64,000 nucleotides of DNA from Lachnoclostridium edouardi (GTDB lineage: Bacteria; Bacillota; Clostridia; Lachnospirales; Lachnospiraceae): assembly GCF_900240245.1 (NCBI RefSeq), contig NZ_OESQ01000001.1, positions 833,507 through 897,506 of the forward strand. The letters run 5' to 3'. Position 1 is the first letter of the stretch. Each line of letters begins with the position of its first letter. Below, piece by piece: positions 18,729 through 27,530 of the stretch. The position numbers and the translations under genes are program-made. Under the pieces are notes generated by a model, which saw only the letters and a list, made by a program, of their open reading frames with translations, made no database searches and was not told where the DNA came from.

Positions 18729-18850
18729 CTAAAAAACGTTTACAATTTCTTCATAAGTTTGATAAATTTTTTTCATATTTAGCTTCTATACTAAAACCAT
18801 CAGCAAAAGCTGCAATGCAACAAAATGCAAATTAGATTTTTTTCATAATC

Positions 18851-18885
18851 GCCGGCATACTCAAAAGAGAATGCCGGCTCCTCCC
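18851..18885 (+). terminator. Intrinsic terminator after pncB
   Basis: GCCGGCAT (18851-18858) pairs with ATGCCGGC (18871-18878), followed by TCCTCCCTTTTC. The T-run is modest. The rest of the 254-bp gap after pncB is AT-rich, without a gene. Confidence 0.6.
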
Positions 18886-18982
18886 TTTTCTGGGGCTTTT
18901 TCCTTTTATTCTGCTTATTCTGCACAATTTGTAATCTTCTGCATATAATAACTTATCAAATTCCTTTCAGGAGGTCTTTTTT

Positions 18983-19501
18983 ATGAGCACATTTACTTCT
19001 GTCACCGGCAGAATTACCAGAATGGATTTCCTCACCTATGATGAAAATAACCGCTGCGGCGGGTCCAGTCTCTTTACCATTGACAGCTCTGACCAAGGCA
19101 CTGTCAATCTGGTTATTACACCCTATACTTATATTTATAAACAGGAACAATTTGAAACTGGAGACAGAATTACCGCCTTTTATTCTTCCTCTGACCCTGC
19201 TCCTTTAATTTATCCCCCCAGATATCAGCCATCTGTTCTTGTAAAAACCGGCAGAAACATTCAGGCTGATTTAGACTGGTATGAAAAGACCTCTTCTGAC
19301 TCGGAAAATTCCCTCACAAATAAAGAAGGCACATTGCGGATTCTTTCCGACGACTCCACCACCAAAGTCCTGCCTAACGGCCAGCCCTTTAACGGCCCTT
19401 TGGAAGGGCAGCTGCTTTTAGTTCTCTACGGCCCTTCCACCAGAAGTATTCCTGCCATGACTATTCCGGAAACTATTGTAGTTTTCTGCGACCAGGAATA
19501 G
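18983..19501 (+). CDS. Conserved-looking protein of unknown function
   Basis: 172 aa with a clear AGGAGG site seven bases before the ATG. I do not recognise the family. The sequence lacks a signal peptide or membrane segment and is rich in beta-prone stretches (GTVNLVITPYTYIYK, LEGQLLLVLYGPSTRSIPA). An acidic, serine-rich segment sits around residues 100-120. The C-terminus IPETIVVFCDQE suggests an OB-like or beta-sandwich fold. It is upstream of the YwaF-like membrane gene by 55 bp and may share its transcript. Confidence 0.75.
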   Translation: MSTFTSVTGRITRMDFLTYDENNRCGGSSLFTIDSSDQGTVNLVITPYTYIYKQEQFETGDRITAFYSSSDPAPLIYPPRYQPSVLVKTGRNIQADLDWYEKTSSDSENSLTNKEGTLRILSDDSTTKVLPNGQPFNGPLEGQLLLVLYGPSTRSIPAMTIPETIVVFCDQE

Positions 19502-19556
19502 ACTTTACAAATTCTCCTCCCGTGGTATAATCCCTGGTATATTTAGGAGGTTCTCC

Positions 19557-20312
19557 ATGGAATCATTTTTTAACATATTTGCATGGACAATGGCAACACC
19601 TGTTCCATACTCTGCATTTCATATTTTCATTAGTATTACAGGACTTTTTCTTGCTGCTGCAGGAGCCTTTCTGGTATCATCCAGGCTCCCCTGCAGCTGG
19701 GTCCTGTTTTTCGCAGGCGTATTTTTAGCTGTAACAGAGGTTTTAAAACAGGGATTTCTCTACTATATTCAGGGACAGCGCCACTTTGACTGGTGGTACT
19801 TTCCATTTCAGCTGTGCAGTATTCCTATGTATTTATGCCTTTTGTACCCCTTTGTCTCCTCCCGGCTCCAAAATGTTTTCAGAACCTTTATGGAGGACTT
19901 TGGACTATTAGGAGGCATCATGGCCTTAGCAGAGCCTACAGGATTTTTAACTTCATACTGGTTTCTCACCCTCCACGGTTTTATCTGGCATTTTATACTT
20001 GTTTTTCTGGGGCTTTTTTCATTTTTTGACCGAAAAAAACATGGACATAATAAATCCGCCGCTGCTTTTCATCAGCTGATGCCTTTATTTTTATTTTGCT
20101 GTATCATTGCCACCGGCATAAATATATGGGCGGGCCCTGAGGGAAACGCAGATATGTTTTATATATCCCCATATTATCCCTCCCTGCAGCCTGTTTTCCA
20201 CCAGGCGGCCCTGATCATAGGAATAATCCCGGGAAATCTGCTGTATTTGGCCGCCGCCTGCCTGGGCGCTTACATTATTCACCGTTTTCTAATTTTCGTC
20301 AGTTCCAGTTGA
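19557..20312 (+). CDS. YwaF/TMEM164-like integral membrane protein
   Basis: 251 aa with about seven hydrophobic segments and AGGAGG six bases before the ATG. The HFDWWYFPFQLCSIPMYLCL stretch and the GGIMALAEPTGF region fit the TIGR02206/YwaF family of bacterial membrane proteins related to TMEM164. The role of the family in bacteria is not established. The 3' end overlaps the promoter of the tRNA-Thr gene. Confidence 0.7.
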   Translation: MESFFNIFAWTMATPVPYSAFHIFISITGLFLAAAGAFLVSSRLPCSWVLFFAGVFLAVTEVLKQGFLYYIQGQRHFDWWYFPFQLCSIPMYLCLLYPFVSSRLQNVFRTFMEDFGLLGGIMALAEPTGFLTSYWFLTLHGFIWHFILVFLGLFSFFDRKKHGHNKSAAAFHQLMPLFLFCCIIATGINIWAGPEGNADMFYISPYYPSLQPVFHQAALIIGIIPGNLLYLAAACLGAYIIHRFLIFVSSS

Positions 20313-20337
20313 CAAATGCCTGTTTTCATGGTAATAT
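20309..20337 (+). promoter_or_regulatory. Promoter of tRNA-Thr
   Basis: TTGACA (20309-20314), 17 bp, TAATAT (20332-20337). The -35 box overlaps the stop codon of the preceding membrane gene. Confidence 0.75.
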
Positions 20338-20371
20338 ATGCAAGGCTTATGAAAATAAGCTGTTATATGTT

Positions 20372-20444
20372 GCTACTGTGGCTCAGTCGGTAGAGCGTCG
20401 CATTGGTAGTGCGGAGGTCACGGGTTCGATTCCCGTCAGTAGCT
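20372..20444 (+). tRNA. tRNA-Thr (anticodon GGT)
   Basis: 73 nt folds as a complete cloverleaf: acceptor GCTACTG/CAGTAGC, D arm GCTC-GAGC, anticodon stem TCGCA/TGCGG with loop TTGGTAG (anticodon GGT), and T arm ACGGG-TTCGATT-CCCGT. CCA is not encoded. Confidence 0.95.
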
Positions 20445-20445
20445 T

Positions 20446-20475
20446 AAAAACTCCTGATTGCTCAGGAGTTTTTTG
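20446..20475 (+). terminator. Terminator of tRNA-Thr
   Basis: AAAACTCCTGA/TCAGGAGTTTT hairpin followed by TTTTGTTTT. It also lies between tRNA-Thr and the convergent HAD gene. Confidence 0.85.
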
Positions 20476-20486
20476 TTTTATAAAAA

Positions 20487-21311
20487 TTATATAGTTCCCT
20501 CAATGCAGTGGAGGATTGCCGCTGCCGCCCCGTCTTCCCCATTACCGGGAGCAGTCCAGTCCGTAATCTCCTTCACCCTGTCGTTGGCGTTTCCCATGGC
20601 TATTTTATGTCCTGCGTATTTCATCATAGAAATATCATTGTCGCTGTCCCCAATGGCAGCAGTTTCTTCAGGACTGATTTTAAGTATACTGCATATGGTT
20701 TCTAACGCCATGCCTTTATTTACCCCTGCAGCAGTAAGCTCCAAACCGCCTCCCAGAGAATGAGAAATCTCCATTTTTTTCTGAGCCCTTAATCTGGACT
20801 CTACTTTTTCCCGAATCTCTTTTGGCAGATAATAAATATTCATTTTTTCCACGCCCAGCACCTTAGTAAGAAAATTCCCCAGGTGTTCTACTCCATTGTG
20901 ATGATGGGACACGTATTCTTTAAACCCGCTGTCATCTGTATAACGCTCTGGATTCTGAATCATCTTTTCCTCAGTATATACTTTTCCAAACCACAAAAGT
21001 TCTATATAACATTGAAATCTTCTGGCAAAGCTGACAATCTCCCAGGCGTCGTCAGAGGAAATCATTTTCTGAGCCAGAATATCTCTCTCAGGCAGGTCCC
21101 AGATGGTAGCCCCATTAGAGGTAATCGCGTATCTCATTCCCTGTATATCCAGCACAGACTGGGGAATCGTCCATTTTGCTCTTCCTGTTGTAGGCACCAC
21201 ATGAATCCCTGCTGCCAAGGCCTTTTCTATAGCTTCCCTTACGCTGCCAGACAGCTTCTTTTCATTATCCAACGCAGTTCCATCCATATCCAGCGCTATT
21301 AATTTAATCAT
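20487..21311 (-). CDS. HAD-superfamily hydrolase, Cof subfamily
   Basis: 274 aa from the ATG at 21311 (AAGGGAG eight bases upstream); the frame is open 16 codons more but that part is not family-like. HAD motif I DMDGTALD begins at about residue 8. Motif III/IV AIGDSDNDISMMKYAG lies near residue 225, and a large C2B-type cap sits between. Such enzymes dephosphorylate sugar phosphates, FMN or similar compounds. The precise substrate cannot be told. It stands alone. Confidence 0.88.
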   Translation of the reverse strand: MIKLIALDMDGTALDNEKKLSGSVREAIEKALAAGIHVVPTTGRAKWTIPQSVLDIQGMRYAITSNGATIWDLPERDILAQKMISSDDAWEIVSFARRFQCYIELLWFGKVYTEEKMIQNPERYTDDSGFKEYVSHHHNGVEHLGNFLTKVLGVEKMNIYYLPKEIREKVESRLRAQKKMEISHSLGGGLELTAAGVNKGMALETICSILKISPEETAAIGDSDNDISMMKYAGHKIAMGNANDRVKEITDWTAPGNGEDGAAAAILHCIEGTI

Positions 21312-21469
21312 AATGCCGCTCCCTTCCTTCTCTTCATGTACAAGGCATGTGTTGCACACAGCTCTTAACTATGTTTAATCATACCGCCAAACCCTGTATA
21401 AGGTCAAGAAAAAACTGTACACACAATTCAGATGATATTCTGATTATATGTACAGTTTAAATTTGCTAA

Positions 21470-22585
21470 CTACAGCAAGTTTTCAGGGTTTAAAGGCAAA
21501 AGGCTGTCTAAAACAAATCTTCCATCTTTTCTGATTAACACATTGTCAAAATAAATTTCTCCTCCTCCAAATTCCGGAGTCTGCTGACAAATCAAATCCC
21601 AGTGAACAGAGGAATGATTTCCATTGTCTGTGTTATCGTAGGCATTGCCCGGCGTTAAGTGGAAGCTTCCAGCCATTTTTTCATCAAACAGAATATCTAA
21701 AATTGGCTTGGTAATTACAGGATTTACTCCAATGGCAAACTCTCCTATGTACCTTGCCCCTTCATCCAGATCTAAAATCTGGTTCATTCTTTCTGTGTGA
21801 TTAGATGAAGCCTTTACAATCTTTCCGTTTTTAAATGTAAGGCGCACATCCTGATATACAAGTCCGTCGTAGGGAGAGGGAACATTATAGTATATTTCCC
21901 CATTTACAGAGTCTTTTACAGGAGCTGTATAAACCTCTCCGTCAGGTATGTTTCTGTTTCCGCTCATAGGGCTGCTGCCGATTCCCTGAATAGAAAAGGA
22001 CAAATCTGTTCCCGGACCAGTGATCCTTACCTGATCCGTCTGATTCATTAACTCTGCCAATGGCTCCATGGCCCTGGCCATTTTTTCATAATCTAAAAGA
22101 CATGCTGAAAAATAAAAGTCCTCATATTCCTCTGTACCCATGCCTGCCAGCTGAGCCATAGCATGATTTGGGTAGCGGAGCACTGTCCACCTGGTGTGAT
22201 TGCACCGCTGGCTTAAATGGAGAGGGCCCCAGTAATATTTTCTGTAAATTCCCATTTTATCATCTGGAATATGATTCCATATACTTACATTTTCCGTGGC
22301 CCGAATATCAATATAAGCGTCCATATCTTTCATTCTGGCCATTTCATATGATGTAACATCCTTCATATGCTGCTCTGAGGCCCCGGAAATCATGGCCCCC
22401 TCCAGAACATAGTCAAATTCATGGAAAAAGGGCTGCCCGCCTGCCTTGTACGCCTCCTCAATTAAGGCCTTTGCCAAAGCTTGCTCATGGCCGTGAAGTT
22501 CAATAAGAATCTTCTCATTTTTTTTCAGCCCTACCGCCCTGTTAATAAGGAAATAAGCAAATTTACGGATTCTCGGATCTTCCAT
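21470..22585 (-). CDS. M29-family metal aminopeptidase (AmpS/PepS type)
   Basis: 371 aa, the usual length for thermophilic-metalloprotease-type aminopeptidases. The conserved metal-binding region can be followed as NIPDGEVYTAP (Glu), RYIGEFAIGVN (Glu), SFHLTPGNAY (His) and SSVHWDLICQ (His/Asp). It removes N-terminal residues from peptides in the cytoplasm. It starts 13 bp after the stop of a sodium:solute symporter gene, so uptake and hydrolysis of a peptide-like compound may be coupled. That link is inference from the operon. Confidence 0.9.
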   Translation of the reverse strand: MEDPRIRKFAYFLINRAVGLKKNEKILIELHGHEQALAKALIEEAYKAGGQPFFHEFDYVLEGAMISGASEQHMKDVTSYEMARMKDMDAYIDIRATENVSIWNHIPDDKMGIYRKYYWGPLHLSQRCNHTRWTVLRYPNHAMAQLAGMGTEEYEDFYFSACLLDYEKMARAMEPLAELMNQTDQVRITGPGTDLSFSIQGIGSSPMSGNRNIPDGEVYTAPVKDSVNGEIYYNVPSPYDGLVYQDVRLTFKNGKIVKASSNHTERMNQILDLDEGARYIGEFAIGVNPVITKPILDILFDEKMAGSFHLTPGNAYDNTDNGNHSSVHWDLICQQTPEFGGGEIYFDNVLIRKDGRFVLDSLLPLNPENLL

Positions 22586-22598
22586 TTATCCAGCCTCC

Positions 22599-24020
22599 TT
22601 ATTCTGCAGAATCCTTATATAAATCTTCTATAGGCATACTTCCGGCTGACTGGGTAAGAGCGCTTACAACAAAGATTGTTATTAAGGAAATTGGAACTGT
22701 AATAATAGCGCTTTTAATTCCGTATGGAGACTGAAGCGCAACATCCCAGATAATTGTTGATATGCCGCCTGCTAAAATTCCGCAGATTCCTCCTGCCTTT
22801 GTAACCTTCTTTGAGAACAAAGCGCACAGCAAAGCCGGAGTAATAGCAGCTCCGTACATACTGTAGGAGTACATCTGAACTGCCAGAACACTTGGGAACA
22901 GCATACACAAAGCACAGCCGATTACAGCTACAGCGACTACCATAACTCTTAAAAATGTCAGCTTTTCTTTATCGCTGGCATCCTTCTTCATATATTTAGC
23001 CCAGATATCATAAGTAATATTTGTTGCTGCGGACAAAAGATAAGAGTCTGCAGTTGTAATAACAAAAGCTACGCAGGCTGCCATAAGCAGGCCGCCAAAC
23101 AAAAATGGAAGGTATCCCATTGCTACCTGGAAAATAATCGTATCAGCTGTTTTTCCCTCCGGAATTTCAGGAATCAGGAAAATAGCGGCAGTTACTACTA
23201 AAATTGTCAATGTAACAACTGTAACCTCTCCAAAAAACATACCGATGTTAGATTTTTTAGCCTCGTCGCTGCTTTTTGCAGATGAGAAACGCTGCATCAT
23301 ATTCTGATCGCCTAAAATCAGGAAAAATGACGGCACCATATAACCTAAAAGCTGAATCAGATTCAAGGAGGCTGTGGCGCTGCTTTTAGCCTCCGGCAGA
23401 TGAGTAAAGGCATAGCCGATTCCGCCAACCTGACTGTACAGGAAAGGAACGGCAAATAAAAATCCGCCAACCATTAAAAGAGCGCTTAAAGCGTCTGTAT
23501 ATGCAACTGTCATCATACCGCCGCTGACTGTGAGAATTACTATGCCTACCGCTGCTATGACTGTAGCCAGTCCCTGATCCATGCCAGTAGTAACATTAAT
23601 AATCTGTCCTGCCGCTTTAAACTGAGTTGCAGAAATTCCTATGTAAGCTAAAATAATGCAAATTGCGGAAATCATACTTCCTGTTTTTCCATATCTGGCC
23701 TCAAAAATCTCAGGAATCGTGTACTTTGCGCTTTTGCGCACCTTTCCCGCTACAAAATATAATGCAATAATTCCCAGTGGCGGGCCTAAAAAGTGAATAA
23801 TACCCACGTAAGGTCCATAGGTGTGAATAACATTGGGGGAACCTGTTACTCCCCCGCCTCCGCACCAGGAAGCCAACAGTGTTCCCACCAATACAATAAA
23901 TGGCAGGCTTCTTCCGGCAACTACGAAATCCTCAGAGTTTTTTACCTTGCGGTGTCCAATATAAAGACCTACAAGTACCAGGATCACTAAATATGCCAGA
24001 ATCACATACAAATAGCTCAT
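22599..24020 (-). CDS. Sodium:solute symporter family transporter
   Basis: 473 aa from the second in-frame ATG (24020), which lies eight bases after AGGAGG; the first ATG at 24026 is only two bases from it. About 13 transmembrane segments are apparent. SSS-family sequence includes VAGRSLPFIVLVGTLLASWC near the N-terminus, a central SALLMVGGFLF segment and the FVITTADSYLLSAATNIT stretch near residue 325. The family couples Na+ to uptake of sugars, amino acids, pantothenate and others. It is first in an operon with an M29 aminopeptidase and divergent from an M24 aminopeptidase, which suggests an amino-acid- or peptide-derived substrate. Confidence 0.9.
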   Translation of the reverse strand: MSYLYVILAYLVILVLVGLYIGHRKVKNSEDFVVAGRSLPFIVLVGTLLASWCGGGGVTGSPNVIHTYGPYVGIIHFLGPPLGIIALYFVAGKVRKSAKYTIPEIFEARYGKTGSMISAICIILAYIGISATQFKAAGQIINVTTGMDQGLATVIAAVGIVILTVSGGMMTVAYTDALSALLMVGGFLFAVPFLYSQVGGIGYAFTHLPEAKSSATASLNLIQLLGYMVPSFFLILGDQNMMQRFSSAKSSDEAKKSNIGMFFGEVTVVTLTILVVTAAIFLIPEIPEGKTADTIIFQVAMGYLPFLFGGLLMAACVAFVITTADSYLLSAATNITYDIWAKYMKKDASDKEKLTFLRVMVVAVAVIGCALCMLFPSVLAVQMYSYSMYGAAITPALLCALFSKKVTKAGGICGILAGGISTIIWDVALQSPYGIKSAIITVPISLITIFVVSALTQSAGSMPIEDLYKDSAE

Positions 24021-24185
24021 ACTCATTACCTCCTAAAAAGTTGAAAATTTACTTTATTATAGCAAAGTAAAAAAGTCCTGTCAATTTTCTTTATATCTTG
24101 TTTTTACACAACGAATGTATTATGATGAAAAATAAGTCAGGCAAAAAATAAAATTTTTTGATAAAATCTGAATAGGAGGATTTAT

Positions 24186-25262
24186 ATGAATAAACAAAGA
24201 CTTGAAAAAGTGCTGGGTTATATGAAACAAGAGCACATACCTCAAATGATTATCAGTGATCCCACAGCTATTTATTACTTAACAGGATATCTTCACTATC
24301 CCTGGGAAAGAATGTTTGCCCTGTATCTTTCTGAAACAGGAAACCACAAAATATTTTTAAATACTTTATTTACTGTTCCTGATGATTTGGGGGTTGAAAA
24401 AATATGGTATTCAGACGGCCAGGACTGCGCCGCCCTGCTAGCTAATGTCACTGACCACAATAAGCTTTTAGGCATTGATAAGGACTTTCCGGCCCGCTTC
24501 CTTCTTCCCCTTATGGAATATCATGGAGCCAGCAGCTATACAGTGGCATCTAAATGTGTAGATTACGCCCGTTCCTGCAAAGATCTGGAGGAGCAGGAAA
24601 AAATGAGGGCTGCATCCAGAATCAACGACGCATGTATGGAAGCCCTTCCTGAAAAAATCAGAGAGGGCATGACGGAAATAGAACTGGCGGATATTGTACT
24701 TTCCCTTTATAAGGAGCTGGGGGCAGACGGCACCAGCTTTGCTCCTCTCATCGCCTTTGGAGCCAACGCCGCTGTAGGTCATCACGAGCCTGACAATACA
24801 GCGCTAAAAAAAGGAGACTGTATTCTCATTGACATTGGCTGTACAAAGTACCACTACTGTTCCGACATGACCCGCACTTTTTTCCTGAAATCTGTCTCTG
24901 CGCATCAAAAGGAAATTTACAACCTGGTGCGCCGGGCAAATGAAGCTGCGGAAGCTGTCATCCGCCCAGGCGTCAGGTTCTGCGACATAGATAAAACTGC
25001 CAGAGATATTATTGCCGCCGCAGGATACAGGCCTAATTTTACTCACAGACTGGGACATTCTATTGGAATCCAGGACCATGAATTCGGGGATGTGTCCGGA
25101 GTCAACACAGACTGTATAAAGGAAGGCATGTGCTTTTCTATTGAACCGGGAATCTATGTGAAGGGAGATACCGGAGTGCGAATAGAAGACCTTGTTATTG
25201 TAACAGCCGACGGCTGTGAAATTTTAAACCGAAATTCTAAGGATCTGCTTGTGCTGCCATAG
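24186..25262 (+). CDS. M24-family Xaa-Pro aminopeptidase
   Basis: 358 aa: an N-terminal creatinase-like domain (about 1-130) and a pita-bread catalytic domain. The metal ligands are all visible: ILIDIGC (Asp), YCSDMTRTF (Asp), HRLGHSIGIQDHE (His), CFSIEPGIYV (Glu) and GVRIEDLVIV (Glu). The enzyme cleaves the first residue when proline is second. It is divergent from the symporter/M29 operon, with 165 bp between. GGAGG lies seven bases before the ATG. Confidence 0.92.
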   Translation: MNKQRLEKVLGYMKQEHIPQMIISDPTAIYYLTGYLHYPWERMFALYLSETGNHKIFLNTLFTVPDDLGVEKIWYSDGQDCAALLANVTDHNKLLGIDKDFPARFLLPLMEYHGASSYTVASKCVDYARSCKDLEEQEKMRAASRINDACMEALPEKIREGMTEIELADIVLSLYKELGADGTSFAPLIAFGANAAVGHHEPDNTALKKGDCILIDIGCTKYHYCSDMTRTFFLKSVSAHQKEIYNLVRRANEAAEAVIRPGVRFCDIDKTARDIIAAAGYRPNFTHRLGHSIGIQDHEFGDVSGVNTDCIKEGMCFSIEPGIYVKGDTGVRIEDLVIVTADGCEILNRNSKDLLVLP

Positions 25263-25272
25263 GCTTTTACTT

Positions 25273-26220
25273 TTAAAATATTCCTTCATAGCTGTCTCTT
25301 AGAATTTTACAGGAGTCCGCCAGCTGTTTCTCCTCCTCCTTTGACAGGGAAAGGGGGAGAACACGGCTGACTCCGTTTTTATTTATAATTGCAGGCACGC
25401 CGGCAAAAACATCTCTTTGCCCATATTCTCCCCGCAGCATGGCGGAAACAGTTAAAACGCTGTTCTCATCCCCTAAAATAGCTCTTGTAATTCTGTTCAT
25501 CGCCATTCCAATTCCATAATATGTGGACTTTTTCGCTTCTATAATTTTGTAGGCGGCAGTTCTCACCTCTTCTGTAATTTCCTGCAGCTTTTCCTTATTC
25601 ACTCCCTGCCCGTCTCCTCCTTTTAATTCCAGCACAGGCTTAGTAGCCAGCATAGCCTGGCTCCAGGGCACAAATTCACTGTCCCCGTGCTCTCCTATTA
25701 CATAAGCGTGAACATTTCTGGGATCAATGCGGAAATAATCTCCTAACAGATACCTTAATCTGGCTGTATCTAAAGTAGTTCCTGTGCCCAGAACCCTTCC
25801 AGGATTAAATCCGGAAAGCTGCCATGTAATTCTGGTCATAATATCTACAGGATTTGTAGCTACCAGGAAAATCCCGTTAAACCCAGAGGTTGTCACCGGC
25901 TGAATAATAGAGCGGAACACAGAAGCGTTTCTCTTTAACAGATCCAGCCTTGTCTCCCCTTCCTTCTGAGCTACTCCGGCGCAGATGACTACAATATCCG
26001 CATCCCCGCAGTCCTCATACTCTCCGGCATAGATTTTCATATTAGAACCGGAGAAAGCCAGACCGTGATTTAAGTCCATGGCTTCACCTTCTGCCTTTTT
26101 CTTGTCTATATCAATTAGTACCAGCTCATCACAAACGCTTTGATTCAGCAGGGAATACGCATAGCTCATGCCTACCATTCCAGTTCCCACTAAAGCAATT
26201 TTTCTGTTATCTTTTCTCAT
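25273..26220 (-). CDS. ldh: L-lactate dehydrogenase
   Basis: 315 aa NAD-dependent L-LDH, interconverting pyruvate and L-lactate in fermentation. The Rossmann motif VGTGMVGMSYAYSLL is N-terminal. The substrate loop reads CAGVAQKEGETRLDLL, with Gln at the discriminating position as in LDH rather than the Arg of malate dehydrogenases. The catalytic histidine is in VIGEHGDSE. It is convergent with the M24 gene and separated from upstream rlmB by a terminator. Confidence 0.93.
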   Translation of the reverse strand: MRKDNRKIALVGTGMVGMSYAYSLLNQSVCDELVLIDIDKKKAEGEAMDLNHGLAFSGSNMKIYAGEYEDCGDADIVVICAGVAQKEGETRLDLLKRNASVFRSIIQPVTTSGFNGIFLVATNPVDIMTRITWQLSGFNPGRVLGTGTTLDTARLRYLLGDYFRIDPRNVHAYVIGEHGDSEFVPWSQAMLATKPVLELKGGDGQGVNKEKLQEITEEVRTAAYKIIEAKKSTYYGIGMAMNRITRAILGDENSVLTVSAMLRGEYGQRDVFAGVPAIINKNGVSRVLPLSLSKEEEKQLADSCKILRDSYEGIF

Positions 26221-26250
26221 GCCCTTTCATTGTCCTTTCTAATTTATTGC

Positions 26251-26315
26251 AAAAAAGTATAAATCCTGCTCCCTTCAGTTACTTTTATAGTATCTGCAAG
26301 AAACAGGATTTATAC
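26251..26315 (-). terminator. Terminator of the ispF-cysS-mrnC-rlmB operon
   Basis: A 12-bp perfect stem (GTATAAATCCTG at 26257-26268 with 26304-26315) and a 35-nt loop, followed on the minus strand by six T. The loop is long, so a role in ldh expression is also possible. Confidence 0.7.
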
Positions 26316-26334
26316 ATTTTTATATGATTCTCTT

Positions 26335-27075
26335 TTACATCATTCTCTGACGGACAATCTCATATGCCAGCACTCCTGCTGCCACTGAGGCATTCAGGGA
26401 ATCAATATTTCCCTTCATTGGAATAGAAGCAGTCATATCACATTTTTCCTTAATTAATCTGCCTACTCCCTCTCCCTCATTTCCAATTACAAGACCAATC
26501 GGTCCCTTTAAGTTCATGCGGTACATTAACTCTCCGCCCATATCTGCGCACACAAACCACAATCCTCTTTTTTTCAGATCATCAATGGCTGAGCCCAGGT
26601 TTGTAACCTTGGCTACAGGAGTATAATTTAAGGCTCCCGCCGAGGTTCTGGCAACTGTGGCCGTCAGCCCTACAGCTCTTCTCTTAGGAATAATTACTCC
26701 GTGGGCTCCCGCCAGATTGGCAGTACGGATAATAGCGCCTAAATTGTGTGGGTCCTCGATGCCGTCCAGTAAAAATATAAACGGAGGCTCTCCCTTTTCT
26801 TCTGCTATTTTTAAAATGTCCTCCACCTCTGCATATTCGTATGCAGCTGCATAAGCTACAACGCCCTGGTGATGGCCTGTAGACGATATTTGATCTAATC
26901 TTTCCTTAGGCACAAACTGTATTAAAGAATCATGCTTTCTGGCCTCTCTTAAAATTGTCTGTACAGGACCGTCCTTACAGCCGTCTAGCACAAACAGCTT
27001 GTCGATTGTTTTCCCGGAACGGTAGGCCTCCAGCACTGCGTTGCGGCCTTCTATGGTTAGTTCTTCATATCTCAT
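26335..27075 (-). CDS. rlmB: 23S rRNA (guanosine-2'-O-)-methyltransferase, SpoU/RlmB type
   Basis: 246 aa: an N-terminal L30e-like substrate-binding domain (about 1-75) and a trefoil-knot SPOUT domain. The three SpoU motifs are present: DPHNLGAIIRTANLAGAHG, PIGLVIGNEGEGV and the IPMKGNIDSLNASVAAGVLA region. The family methylates the ribose of a 23S rRNA guanosine, G2251 in E. coli. The start overlaps the mrnC stop by 4 bp, so translation is coupled. Confidence 0.93.
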   Translation of the reverse strand: MRYEELTIEGRNAVLEAYRSGKTIDKLFVLDGCKDGPVQTILREARKHDSLIQFVPKERLDQISSTGHHQGVVAYAAAYEYAEVEDILKIAEEKGEPPFIFLLDGIEDPHNLGAIIRTANLAGAHGVIIPKRRAVGLTATVARTSAGALNYTPVAKVTNLGSAIDDLKKRGLWFVCADMGGELMYRMNLKGPIGLVIGNEGEGVGRLIKEKCDMTASIPMKGNIDSLNASVAAGVLAYEIVRQRMM

Positions 27076-27530
27076 TTTGTTTTCTCCTGACTATTATCTT
27101 CCAACAGGCCTAAACGCTCCAGCCCCAGCATAGTCAGCCAGGCAAGGCGCTGTGTGCGCCCCTGTAAATACAGCCACCCGGCCAGGGCCTCAAATCCTGT
27201 GGCCATTCTGTAGTCCTGCATGGTGGCGTGCTTTGCCATAGTAGCTGAGTTGGCGTTGCGGCCTCTTTTATAAACAGCCATCTCCTCTTCTGTAAGCTCC
27301 TTCTCCACTGCTTTAAACAGATTTGCCTGGGTCTCCGCCTTCACAAGGCTGGAAGTCTTTTTATGCATTTTATTCACCTGCATACTTCCCCTGTTCATCA
27401 CCTTGGTGCGGATCAGCAGCTCGTACACCGCGTCCCCCATATAGGCCAGGGCCAAAGGGGAATACATGTTAGGCTCTATCTCCTGAAGCTTTAATATGTC
27501 TTTTAGGCAGCTGTTTATGCTCTCTTCCAT
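27072..27530 (-). CDS. mrnC: Mini-ribonuclease III
   Basis: 152 aa: the RNase III catalytic domain without a dsRNA-binding domain, as in Bacillus MrnC, which matures 23S rRNA. YSPLALAYMGDAVYELLIRT carries the signature with the catalytic aspartate; RGRNANSATMAKHATMQDYR follows. It overlaps cysS by 16 bp and rlmB by 4 bp, the usual clostridial cysS-mrnC-rlmB order. Confidence 0.92.
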   Translation of the reverse strand: MEESINSCLKDILKLQEIEPNMYSPLALAYMGDAVYELLIRTKVMNRGSMQVNKMHKKTSSLVKAETQANLFKAVEKELTEEEMAVYKRGRNANSATMAKHATMQDYRMATGFEALAGWLYLQGRTQRLAWLTMLGLERLGLLEDNSQEKTK

